Assembly: GCA_900550065.1 (NCBI GenBank)
Contig: URQR01000021.1
Coordinates: forward strand, 1-17,724
DNA from: an uncultured Eubacteriales bacterium
GTDB lineage: Bacteria; Bacillota; Clostridia; UBA1381; UMGS1253
Direction: 5' to 3'
Length of the DNA stretch: 17,724 nucleotides
Shown here piece by piece: positions 1 to 6,303 of the stretch. The notes beneath the pieces were generated by a model. It saw only the letters and a list, made by a program, of their open reading frames with translations. It was not told where the DNA came from and searched no databases. A program made the position numbers and the translations under genes. Position 1 is the stretch's first letter. Every line of letters starts with the position of its first letter.

Positions 1-945
1 CTGCATCGCTGTGTCCGCGCTCAAAGCGTCGCCGGCAGAGGCCAAAATCTCGCCCGTCTGCGGGTCGACAACATCCTGCGCCAGCTTCTGACCCTTGATG
101 CGCGCACCAATCGCCATCTTCTGGTTATACTTGAAGCGGCCGACCTTTGCAAGATCGTAACGCTTCGGGTCAAAAAACATATTCATAATCAGCGACGTCG
201 CACTCTCGACGTTCGCCGGCTCGCCCGGGCGCAGCTTTTTATAAATCTCAATCAGCGCCTCGTCACGGTTCGTGTTGTCCTTCTCCAGCGTCGCCGCAAT
301 GCGCTCGTCGTCGCCGAACATCTCATAAATCTGCGCGTTCGTCTCCACGCCCATCGCGCGCAAAAGCATCGTCACCGGGAGCTTTCTCGTCCGGTCGATA
401 CGGACGGAGAACACGTCGTTTACGTCAATGTCATATTCGAGCCATGCGCCGCGGTAGGGGATAATCGTCGCGTTGTACAGCTCCTTACCGGATTTATCGT
501 GCTCCATACCGTAGTACATCCCCGGCGAACGCACGAGCTGGCTCACCACAACGCGCTCCGCGCCGTTGATGATAAACGTGCCCTGCTCCGTCATAAGCGG
601 GAACTCGCCCATAAAGATGTCCTGTTCTTTTACTTCGCCCGTTTCCTTATTAATAAGCCGTACCTTCACGCGCAGCGGCGCGGAATAGTTTGCGTCGCGC
701 TCCTTGCACTCCTCCACCGGGTACTTCGGCTCCGGGTCGAGCTTGTAGTCGATAAACTCTAACACGAGGTTTCCCGTATAGTCGCAGATAGGGGAAACAT
801 CCTCAAACACCTCTTTTAGGCCTGCCTCTAAAAACCAGTCGTACGATTTTTTCTGAATTTCGATTAGGTTCGGCATGTCGAGAGGCTCTTTGATTTTGGA
901 ATAACTCATGCGTTTGTTCTTGCCAAGCGTTATTTCATGTGGCAT
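1..945 (-). CDS. rpoB: RNA polymerase beta subunit, N-terminal part (cut by window edge)
   Basis: Beta subunit of the core RNA polymerase; the window holds the first 315 codons with no stop before position 1. The translation starts MPHEITLGKNKRMSYSKIKE and contains conserved beta-subunit blocks: the SYDWFLEAGL segment near the N terminus, FIINGAERVVVSQLVRSPG, the GAWLEYDID segment of the protrusion, and KVGRFKYN. The start at 945 is chosen because GAGGTGA lies 7 nt upstream and the beta-subunit similarity begins right there; a later in-frame ATG at 910 lacks such a site. The gene upstream is the divergent yerC rather than rplL, so rpoB is not cotranscribed with rplJL here and relies on its own promoter at 1289-1317. 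Identification is secure; the rest of the gene lies outside the window. Confidence 0.97.
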   Translation of the reverse strand, partial: MPHEITLGKNKRMSYSKIKEPLDMPNLIEIQKKSYDWFLEAGLKEVFEDVSPICDYTGNLVLEFIDYKLDPEPKYPVEECKERDANYSAPLRVKVRLINKETGEVKEQDIFMGEFPLMTEQGTFIINGAERVVVSQLVRSPGMYYGMEHDKSGKELYNATIIPYRGAWLEYDIDVNDVFSVRIDRTRKLPVTMLLRAMGVETNAQIYEMFGDDERIAATLEKDNTNRDEALIEIYKKLRPGEPANVESATSLIMNMFFDPKRYDLAKVGRFKYNQKMAIGARIKGQKLAQDVVDPQTGEILASAGDALSADTAMQ

Positions 946-963
946 CAGCGTATCACCTCATTG

Positions 964-984
964 TAAAATTTGTGCAGAATTTTA
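964..984 (-). promoter_or_regulatory. AT-rich hairpin just upstream of the rpoB ribosome binding site
   Basis: On the minus strand TAAAATT and AATTTTA form a perfect 7-bp stem around a 7-nt loop. The hairpin ends 4 nt before the GAGGTGA Shine-Dalgarno site of rpoB (953-959). It is weak thermodynamically but well placed to influence ribosome loading or protect the RNA 5' of the site. Function is inferred from position only. Confidence 0.35.
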
Positions 985-1061
985 CGCGCCGTAGCTTCCT
1001 TATAGGATCGTCTGTCAGGAGTGAAAGGGGCCTGAGCTCATCTTTATAAAAGAATTGCGGC

Positions 1062-1102
1062 CCGTGAAGGCTCCCGTCTGCGGGCGGAAAAATCCTCCAC
1101 GG
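1062..1102 (-). promoter_or_regulatory. Long GC-rich stem in the rpoB 5' leader
   Basis: In the minus-strand transcript CCGTGGAGG (from 1102) can pair with CCTTCACGG (to 1062) over 9 bp including one G-U. Inside it CCCG and CGGG (1073-1084) make a small hairpin with a 4-nt loop. GGGCC next to the 3' arm could instead pair with GGCCC near 1027-1031, so two folds compete. I do not recognise it as a known riboswitch or L10-leader class. Confidence 0.35.
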
Positions 1103-1191
1103 TTTTAGATGTATAAAAACTTTCACAATTTCATAAAATAAGTACAAAATAAAATTTTTAAGCAAAGTATACAAAATATTATGGACAACCC

Positions 1192-1220
1192 TTGCTTTTT
1201 TTATTCTGTTGTGGTACAAT
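1192..1220 (+). promoter_or_regulatory. Candidate promoter reading against the rpoB leader
   Basis: TTGCTT (1192-1197), 17 bp, then TACAAT (1215-1220) on the plus strand. Transcription from here would run across the rpoB promoter toward yerC and meet a terminator-like hairpin at 1319-1346. The match is good but the region is AT-rich, so chance is possible. Confidence 0.4.
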
Positions 1221-1288
1221 GCTTTTTAGAAAAGCACAGCTTGATAATGGGCATTTTTTGCTCATTTTAGACTATAATGCAATTTACA

Positions 1289-1317
1289 ATGATATCATAT
1301 GTTTTGTCCAATGTCAA
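1289..1317 (-). promoter_or_regulatory. rpoB sigma-A promoter
   Basis: On the minus strand TTGACA (1317-1312) is followed after exactly 17 bp by TATCAT (1294-1289). This is a near-consensus housekeeping promoter. The start point would be near 1282, giving an rpoB leader of about 337 nt. Confidence 0.75.
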
Positions 1318-1318
1318 G

Positions 1319-1346
1319 GAAGTTTTGAGAAAAAACTTCTTTTTTT
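1319..1346 (+). terminator. Rho-independent terminator-like hairpin in the rpoB-yerC gap
   Basis: GAAGTTTT (1319-1326) and AAAACTTC (1332-1339) form an 8-bp stem with a 5-nt loop, followed by seven T (1340-1346) on the plus strand. The stem is AT-rich. It does not follow an annotated gene, so if active it ends a transcript from within the gap. Confidence 0.45.
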
Positions 1347-1388
1347 GTATCCCGCCCGTTTTATCCGTGTAATATTTCGCACAAGCCC

Positions 1389-1417
1389 TTTACTTTCACG
1401 ATTTAAAGTGCTATAAT
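1389..1417 (+). promoter_or_regulatory. yerC promoter
   Basis: TTTACT (1389-1394), 17 bp, TATAAT (1412-1417). The -10 is consensus and the start point would be about 25 nt before the yerC ATG. Confidence 0.65.
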
Positions 1418-1447
1418 ACACCCATACAATCCGAAAGGGTGAGGCAA

Positions 1448-1750
1448 ATGAATGCAAAGCATAAAAAAATAGATACAAAAACGCTGATGGAGTGTATCCT
1501 GTCGTTGCAGACAACGCAGGAGTGTGAGGCGTTTTTTGCGGACCTATGCACCATGAGCGAGCTGAGCGCTATGGTACAGCGGCTCGAGGTAGCGCAGCTG
1601 CTAAAGCAGGATATGGTATATAATACCATTGTTGCAAAAACCGGCGCTTCGAGCGCGACCATCAGCCGCGTCGCGCGCTGCTTAAATTACGGCGCGGGCG
1701 GCTACGATCTTGCACTGGGGCGTATTGCGGCACAAGAGGACGGCGAATAA
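1448..1750 (+). CDS. yerC: YerC/TrpR-like DNA-binding protein
   Basis: A 100-residue helical protein of the YerC/YecD group of the Trp-repressor superfamily, presumed to bind DNA as a dimer. The family signature is visible: LQTTQECEAFFADLCT near the N terminus, then SELSAMVQRLEVAQLL, then a helix-turn-helix with TGASSATISRVARCLNYG around residues 62-79. The start at 1448 is preferred over an in-frame GTG at 1439 because AAAGGGTG lies 6 nt before it. It has its own promoter and is divergent from rpoB. In this family the ligand and regulon are poorly known, so no effector is assigned. Downstream genes may be read through from it, since only a weak hairpin (1754-1768) follows. Confidence 0.88.
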   Translation: MNAKHKKIDTKTLMECILSLQTTQECEAFFADLCTMSELSAMVQRLEVAQLLKQDMVYNTIVAKTGASSATISRVARCLNYGAGGYDLALGRIAAQEDGE

Positions 1751-1753
1751 CGT

Positions 1754-1768
1754 AAAACGCCCCGTTTT
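1754..1768 (+). terminator. Weak terminator-like hairpin after yerC
   Basis: AAAACG and CGTTTT pair over 6 bp with a 3-nt loop of C, ending in five T. It is short, so partial read-through into the methyltransferase operon is likely. A second inverted repeat, TTTGCGC (1767-1773) with GCGCAAA (1798-1804), overlaps its end. Confidence 0.3.
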
Positions 1769-1821
1769 TGCGCCTTTGCCGGCTTTGACCGACAAAAGCG
1801 CAAATTCCAAAGAAGGGAGCC

Positions 1822-1838
1822 CCCTTGCTGCGCAAGGG
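1822..1838 (+). promoter_or_regulatory. Hairpin holding the methyltransferase Shine-Dalgarno site
   Basis: CCCTTGC (1822-1828) and GCAAGGG (1832-1838) form a perfect 7-bp GC-rich stem. The right arm contains AAGGG, the only plausible ribosome binding site for the ATGs at 1842 and 1851. Folding would hide it. Confidence 0.4.
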
Positions 1839-1841
1839 TAT

Positions 1842-2582
1842 ATGAATAAAATGGATTGTTATATGGATTTTGCGCGGATTTATGACGGTCTGATGGCCGA
1901 GGATATCGACTACGGTGCAATTGCGGACTATATTGAGGCATGCTGGGCGCGTATGGGGGACAAGCCACAGCTCGTGCTCGACCTCGCATGCGGGACGGGT
2001 ACGCTGACGACATTGCTCGCAAAGCGCGGCTACGACATGATTGGCGTTGATCTATCCTGCGAAATGCTCAATATTGCGCGCGAAAAGGACGACTCTATCC
2101 TGTATTTGTGTCAGGATATGCGCGAATTCGAGCTTTACGGCACGGTGGACGCGATCGTCTGCATGACCGATTCGCTCAACTATATCACAGACGACGCGGA
2201 TTTATTGCAAGTGTTTCGCCTTGCGAAAAATTACTTGAATCCGGGTGCGCCGTTTCTGTTTGATATGAATTCTCTCTATAAATTAGAAACGATTTTGGGA
2301 AACAACACCTATACATATGACAGCGACAGCGTCTACTACGTGTGGGAAAACGAATACGACACAGCCGCGCGCCTGTGCGACTTTTATTTGACGTTTTTTG
2401 TGGCGGGAAAGGACGGCGCGTACACGCGTTTTGACGAGCATCACACCCAGCGCGCGTACACACTATCAGAGGTCACGGATGCGCTGCGCCATGCGGGCTT
2501 TTGTGATATACAGGTATTTGGCGCGTACGGCTCTGCCGCGCCTGCGCCGGAGAGCGAGCGGCTTTTATATATTGCCAGATAG
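1842..2582 (+). CDS. Class I SAM-dependent methyltransferase
   Basis: A 246-residue soluble methyltransferase. The N-terminal DFARIYDGLMAEDIDY block is typical of a Firmicutes methyltransferase group often found near comF/recD2-type genes. Motif I for S-adenosylmethionine is LDLACGTGTLTTLLAKRG near residues 45-62, followed by the acidic GVDLS strand end and a DAIVCMTDSLNYI motif. The substrate cannot be read from the sequence. The start is uncertain: ATG 1842 has AAGGG only 3 nt away, ATG 1851 has it 12 nt away, and ATG 1863 is also possible; similarity begins around residue 8. The gene is followed after 17 nt by recD2, so the two are probably cotranscribed. Confidence 0.82.
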   Translation: MNKMDCYMDFARIYDGLMAEDIDYGAIADYIEACWARMGDKPQLVLDLACGTGTLTTLLAKRGYDMIGVDLSCEMLNIAREKDDSILYLCQDMREFELYGTVDAIVCMTDSLNYITDDADLLQVFRLAKNYLNPGAPFLFDMNSLYKLETILGNNTYTYDSDSVYYVWENEYDTAARLCDFYLTFFVAGKDGAYTRFDEHHTQRAYTLSEVTDALRHAGFCDIQVFGAYGSAAPAPESERLLYIAR

Positions 2583-2599
2583 ATAGGCGGATAGCAGAT

Positions 2600-4828
2600 A
2601 TGGACTACGAAATGACTGTCCTTGAGGGCATGGTCGAGGAAATTGTATATACAAATTACGCCAACGGCTACACGGTCTGTACACTCGACGTGGGCGGCGA
2701 TATGGTTACGGCGACGGGCTGTATGCCATATCTGTCCGAGGGCGAGAGCGTAAAGCTGACCGGAAATTGGACGACGCACCCCGAGTACGGGGAACAATTT
2801 GGCGTACGCCTCTACGAAAAGGTGCTTCCGACGACAGCGGCGGCAATCCTGCGCTATCTTGGCTCTGGAGTTGTGAAGGGCATTCGGCTCGCCACGGCGA
2901 AAAAAATTGTGGACAAGTTCGGCGATGACACGCTGTCCGTCCTGCTAAACGAGCCGCACAGGCTTGCGCAAATCAGCGGCATCAGCAAGGCGAAGGCGGC
3001 CGAAATCGGCGACTCGTACGCCAAGCAGCAGAGCATTTCTTCTACGGTAATGTTTTTGCAGCAGTACGGCATTGGGGCGCAGACAGCGCTCAAGGTCTAC
3101 CGCCGCTTTGGGCAGGACGCGGTCACGTATATCAAGGACGACCCATTCGTGCTCGTCGACGAAGTAAACGGCGTAAGCTTTAAAATGGTCGACCGCATCG
3201 CTTACGCGATGGGCATTGGGGCTGAGAATTTGTCACGCCTGCGCGCAGGCGTGAAGTTTGTTTTAAATTATAACGCGCAAAACAGCGGGCATACGTACCT
3301 GCCGTTTGATATCCTGCGCGCGACCGCGGCGCAGATGCTCGGTGTCAGCGAGGACGAGGCCGAACGCGCAATCTACTCGCTCAGTGTCGAAAACGCGGTC
3401 ATTTTACAGCAAATCGACGGCGAGCAGGTCGTATTTTTGGAAAAACTGTTTGCCGCAGAAGGCTATATCTGCCGCCGTGTGTCGCAAATGACGCAAAAAG
3501 CAGGCATCCTGCCCGAAGCGGAGGCGGTGCGCCTTGTGTCGGAATGGGAGGCGGCGCATACGCTCACGCTCGCGGACGAGCAGCGCGAGGCTGTTGTCGA
3601 CGCGCTTTGCTCGCGCATTATGGTGCTGACGGGCGGCCCGGGCACGGGAAAGACAACGATCGTGAACACGATTATCGAAATTTTACAGGAAAAACAGATT
3701 TCCATTGCGCTGACCGCACCGACCGGACGGGCGGCAAAGCGCATGAGCGAGGTGACAAACCTGCCGGCAAAGACGATTCACCGCCTGCTGGAAATCACCT
3801 TTACTGAGGATGAGGACTTTAAGCTTTTTGCGCGCGACGAAGGAAATCCGCTCGACGAAGACGTGATTATCGTTGACGAATCGAGTATGGTCGACGTATT
3901 GCTCGGCAGCGCACTGTTTCAGGCGCTAAAGCCGACGGCGCACCTTATCTTAGTCGGCGACGCGGACCAGCTCCCGCCCGTCGGAGCGGGCAACCTGCTC
4001 GGCGATTTGATTGAAAGCGGCGCGGTCAAAACGGTCCGTCTCACAAAAATCTTCCGCCAGGCGGCGCAGAGCATGATTGTACAGAACGCCCACCGGATTA
4101 TTAGTGGGGAAGACCCGCTGTTAAACGCGGCGGACTCGGACTTTTACTTTGTTGCGCGCGGCAGCGCGGACACGATTGCCGCCGCCGTGGCACAGCTTTG
4201 CAAAACGCGCCTGCCACAGGCGTACGGCTACGACCCGATGAAGCAGATACAGGTGCTCTCGCCGATGAAAAAAGGGCCCGCAGGCGTACGCAACCTCAAC
4301 AAATTGCTCCAGCAAAGCCTAAACCCGCCGTCGCCGGACAAAACCGAGCGCAAGGCGGGGGAGCGTATCCTGCGCGAGGGCGACCGCGTGATGCAGACAA
4401 AAAACAACTATGACCTTGTATGGGAGGCAGAGGACGCGGCGGAGCCGGGGACAGGGGTTTTTAACGGCGACATGGGCGTAATTGAAGAAATCGACCTTGT
4501 CGGAAAACGGCTCACGGTCAAGTACGACGACAAGCGCGTTCATTACAACTTCGACATGCTCGAAGAGCTTGAGCTCGCCTACGCCGTGACAGTGCACAAA
4601 AGCCAGGGGAGCGAGTTTGATGTTGTGGTGATGCCGGTGTACCACGCCGCGCCTATGCTCATGAAGCGCAACCTGCTCTACACAGCGGTCACGCGCGCAA
4701 AGCAATTCGTCGTCTTAGTCGGAAACGAGGCCGCGATACGCACGATGGTCGCGTCCGACAGTGAAAATAAACGATTTACATCGATACGGTGGTGGTTATC
4801 AAATGAAGAAGAACACAATGCTGAGTAA
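2600..4828 (+). CDS. recD2: RecD2-type ATP-dependent DNA helicase
   Basis: A 742-residue superfamily 1B 5'-3' DNA helicase of the RecD2/TraA type, found in bacteria without RecBC and linked to replication-fork and repair work. The N-terminal 90 or so residues form an OB-like region (VEEIVYTNYANGYTV). Helix-hairpin-helix segments follow (LGSGVVKGIRLATAKKIVDKF and AQISGISKAKAAEI). The motor has Walker A GGPGTGKTT at residues 345-353, Walker B IIVDESSMVD with D426-E427, LVGDADQLPPVG (motif III), and near the C terminus the SH3-flanked motif AVTVHKSQGSEFD and LLYTAVTRAK (motif VI). All motor motifs look intact and length is normal. The last 26 bases overlap comF, which suggests translational coupling. 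Confidence 0.95.
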   Translation: MDYEMTVLEGMVEEIVYTNYANGYTVCTLDVGGDMVTATGCMPYLSEGESVKLTGNWTTHPEYGEQFGVRLYEKVLPTTAAAILRYLGSGVVKGIRLATAKKIVDKFGDDTLSVLLNEPHRLAQISGISKAKAAEIGDSYAKQQSISSTVMFLQQYGIGAQTALKVYRRFGQDAVTYIKDDPFVLVDEVNGVSFKMVDRIAYAMGIGAENLSRLRAGVKFVLNYNAQNSGHTYLPFDILRATAAQMLGVSEDEAERAIYSLSVENAVILQQIDGEQVVFLEKLFAAEGYICRRVSQMTQKAGILPEAEAVRLVSEWEAAHTLTLADEQREAVVDALCSRIMVLTGGPGTGKTTIVNTIIEILQEKQISIALTAPTGRAAKRMSEVTNLPAKTIHRLLEITFTEDEDFKLFARDEGNPLDEDVIIVDESSMVDVLLGSALFQALKPTAHLILVGDADQLPPVGAGNLLGDLIESGAVKTVRLTKIFRQAAQSMIVQNAHRIISGEDPLLNAADSDFYFVARGSADTIAAAVAQLCKTRLPQAYGYDPMKQIQVLSPMKKGPAGVRNLNKLLQQSLNPPSPDKTERKAGERILREGDRVMQTKNNYDLVWEAEDAAEPGTGVFNGDMGVIEEIDLVGKRLTVKYDDKRVHYNFDMLEELELAYAVTVHKSQGSEFDVVVMPVYHAAPMLMKRNLLYTAVTRAKQFVVLVGNEAAIRTMVASDSENKRFTSIRWWLSNEEEHNAE

Positions 4829-5543
4829 AATGCTTGACGTCTTGTTCCCGCCGGTCTGCATGTTTTGCAAGCATCCGCTTTCGCCGAGCGACGAGGACGG
4901 TATGTGCAAGGACTGTCTCGGAGCGCTGCCGTTTACAGAAAATCACGGCTGTTTCGAGGCGTTTGGCGGGGCGGTGTACCTAATTGCGCCGTTTTTCTAC
5001 AAAGACGGCGTCAAAACCGCAATCCGCGACCTGAAGTTTCGCGCAAAGTATACGAATGCGGCGACGCTTGCGGGTTTTATTGCCGGCTATCTGCGCAATA
5101 TTCCGGAGGCGGTGTCGGCTGACGTGATAATTCCCGTGCCGCTCTCGAAGAAAAGCTACGCAAAGCGCGGCTTTAACCAAAGTGAACTTCTGGGCAAAGA
5201 AATCGGCCGGCGGCTTGGCCTTCCGCTTGACACGGATGTACTCGTGAAAACACGCGAAACAAAACGGCAAAGCGCGCTGACCAATTTTGAGGACAGGGCG
5301 AAAAACGTACTTGGCGCGTTTGCGTGCACGAAGGATTTGTCCGGTAAAACCGTTCTTTTGCTTGACGATATTTACACAACCGGCGCAACGGTCTACAATT
5401 GTGCGAATGCGCTCACCGCCGCGGGCGCGGCGAAGGTGATTGCTGTTACAGCCGCCAACGCACATAAGGCGGCCGGCTACTCGACCCATGACTATACGGG
5501 GTCGCGGGTGATTGTGCCGGGTCTACAGCATGGTACTTTTTAA
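4803..5543 (+). CDS. comF: ComF family protein (phosphoribosyltransferase-like)
   Basis: A 246-residue ComF/GntX-type protein; in competent bacteria ComF acts in the cytosol during DNA uptake, though many non-competent species carry it. The N terminus has a zinc-ribbon-like CMFCKHPLSPSDEDGMCKDC with two CxxC pairs. A phosphoribosyltransferase fold follows, with IIPVPLSKKSYAKRGFNQS and the PRPP-binding loop VLLLDDIYTTGAT near residues 184-196. The start at 4803 has GGTGG 7 nt upstream and overlaps the recD2 end; a start at 4761 would add 14 residues without a good site. About 25 residues after the usual end (from NAHKAAGYSTHD) are an extension I do not recognise. It is the last gene of the methyltransferase-recD2-comF group. 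Confidence 0.9.
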   Translation: MKKNTMLSKMLDVLFPPVCMFCKHPLSPSDEDGMCKDCLGALPFTENHGCFEAFGGAVYLIAPFFYKDGVKTAIRDLKFRAKYTNAATLAGFIAGYLRNIPEAVSADVIIPVPLSKKSYAKRGFNQSELLGKEIGRRLGLPLDTDVLVKTRETKRQSALTNFEDRAKNVLGAFACTKDLSGKTVLLLDDIYTTGATVYNCANALTAAGAAKVIAVTAANAHKAAGYSTHDYTGSRVIVPGLQHGTF

Positions 5544-5551
5544 GTAAAGAT

Positions 5552-5583
5552 AAAGCCCCGCGGAGGTTTGTTCGCTGGGTTTT
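5552..5583 (+). terminator. Probable terminator of the comF operon
   Basis: AAAGCCC (5552-5558) pairs with GGGTTTT (5577-5583) with one G-U, and GCG/CGC extends the stem after one mismatch. The loop is 10 nt. The T-rich tail (TTTTGTTT) is interrupted, so efficiency is uncertain. Confidence 0.45.
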
Positions 5584-5609
5584 GTTTCTTCTAGACTAAT
5601 TAAATTTAC

Positions 5610-5722
5610 TATGCCTACGGCGTAGCACTTTTGGAGTCAAAAGTGCCCAAAAACGTGGGGGGATTTCGATTTCCCCCCACACCCCCTTGAAACGACCATT
5701 GCATGGAGCTAAAACCCCCGCC
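5610..5722 (+). repeat. Left arm of the inverted repeat, four hairpins
   Basis: Hairpins in order: CTAC-GGC-GTAG (5615-5625); GCACTTTTG with CAAAAGTGC (5625-5646, 4-nt loop); GTGGGGGGA with TCCCCCCAC (5655-5680, 8-nt loop); CCAT-TGC-ATGG (5696-5706). Each is matched in the right arm, with base changes that keep pairing. Confidence 0.85.
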
Positions 5723-5731
5723 GGTAGGAAG

Positions 5732-5965
5732 TCAGTCTAATGATTCAAATTCCTTTGTGTTGAAAAAATAAAAAACTGAAATATCAAATCCCATACATAT
5801 CTTTAATATTGTAGAAACTCGCGTTCTTCTATCCGGCGGCGCTTTTAAAAGTATCTTTAGCGTACGTTCTGAAACCTTTGACCGCTTTGCAAGTTCCTGC
5901 AAGGATATATTTTTCTCTTCACAAAGCTGTCTGATCCGAAATGCTACCACTTCATTTAGCGTCAC
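5732..5965 (-). CDS. Small XRE-family helix-turn-helix protein
   Basis: A 77-residue protein that is almost entirely one Cro/C1-type DNA-binding domain. Helix 1 is NEVVAFRIRQLCEEKN; the helix-turn-helix is SLQELAKRSKVSERTLKILLK, residues about 21-41; STILKICMGFDISVFYFF is the closing helix and turn typical of short clostridial XRE proteins. The start is GTG at 5965, with AGGGGG 7 nt upstream. There is no partner gene such as a toxin or transposase in the cassette. AT-rich sequence upstream (TACAAT, GATAAT) could hold a promoter but no good -35 was found. Because it sits between inverted repeats that can fold, it may bind those repeats or regulate itself; this is inference. Confidence 0.8.
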   Translation of the reverse strand: MTLNEVVAFRIRQLCEEKNISLQELAKRSKVSERTLKILLKAPPDRRTRVSTILKICMGFDISVFYFFNTKEFESLD

Positions 5966-6021
5966 TTTATGTCCCCCTCGTATTATCGAATTGTATCAAT
6001 TTTTTAAAAACACTTTTTCAT

Positions 6022-6134
6022 GGCGGGGGTTATAGCTCCACGCAGTGGTCGTTTCAAGGGGGTACGGGGGGAAATCGAAATCCCCCCGGACTTTTGGGTA
6101 CTTTTGGTCACAAAAGTACCACGCCGTAGGCATA
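6022..6134 (-). repeat. Right arm of the inverted repeat, four hairpins
   Basis: The counterpart of 5610-5722 read from the other strand. Hairpins on plus: CCAC-GCA-GTGG (6038-6048); CGGGGGGA with TCCCCCCG (6065-6088); GTACTTTTG with CAAAAGTAC (6098-6119). The terminal hairpin is kept only with a U-G pair when read from the TATGCC end. An apparent ORF across this arm has no support as a protein. Confidence 0.85.
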
Positions 6135-6195
6135 GAAATAACTTGTTTTTACGCACAAATAAACTTTATCATATATTTTTTCATTTTTTTCATTT

Positions 6196-6215
6196 TGGTA
6201 CCATATAGTACCATA
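6196..6215 (+). promoter_or_regulatory. Operator-like repeat upstream of the spore protein gene
   Basis: GTACCATA occurs twice (6198-6205, 6208-6215), 10 bp apart, and TGGTAC-CATATA-GTACCA is also an inverted repeat. Spacing of one helical turn suits a dimeric regulator. It lies 20-40 bp upstream of the proposed sigma-G -35. Confidence 0.3.
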
Positions 6216-6234
6216 AAACACCCAAAATCTTCTT

Positions 6235-6263
6235 GTATGTTTTCTTTTGCCGCGCGCAAAATA
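6235..6263 (+). promoter_or_regulatory. Candidate sigma-G promoter of the spore protein gene
   Basis: GTATG (6235-6239), 17 bp, CAAAATA (6257-6263). This fits the known forespore sigma-G pattern (GNATR, 17-18 bp, CAHNNTA). The start point would be about 34 nt before the ATG, and the gene product is of the class controlled by this factor. Confidence 0.5.
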
Positions 6264-6303
6264 ACAACGCAGGCAGCAAAACACATACAAAGGAGAGAAC
6301 ACC

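Larger units (their letters stand above)
1227..1346 (+). ncRNA. Candidate ~120-nt RNA antisense to the rpoB promoter and leader start
   Basis: Defined only by its ends: the promoter-like pair at 1192-1220 and the hairpin plus T-tract at 1319-1346. No convincing coding sequence with a ribosome binding site lies between them. It would overlap the rpoB -35/-10 region in antisense and might interfere with rpoB transcription. No known RNA family was recognised. Confidence 0.22.
5610..6134. mobile_element. 525-bp inverted-repeat cassette carrying an XRE-type HTH gene
   Basis: Two 113-bp arms (5610-5722 and 6022-6134) lie in inverted orientation on both sides of a single small HTH gene. They begin and end sharply at TATGCC/GGCATA. 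By hand alignment about 97 of 113 positions agree. The cassette lies between the end of the comF operon and the spore protein gene. No transposase and no clear target duplication was seen, so it may be a non-autonomous element moved in trans, or a pair of structured repeats that trapped a gene. Confidence 0.55.

Noticed and set aside
499..762. Plus-strand ORF of 87 codons inside rpoB
   Set aside because: It is the antisense frame of a strongly conserved rpoB segment and has no ribosome binding site.
1027..1110. Possible L10-type ribosomal leader or T-box upstream of rpoB
   Set aside because: Stems are present, but I could not match the conserved sequences of either class; left as an unclassified leader.
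1192..1416. 74-codon plus ORF in the rpoB-yerC gap
   Set aside because: No ribosome binding site, low-complexity translation, and it crosses the rpoB promoter and a terminator-like hairpin.
5595..5609. Target-site duplication at the ends of the inverted-repeat cassette
   Set aside because: AAATTTAC on the left and GAAATAAC on the right are only loosely alike; no exact direct repeat was found.
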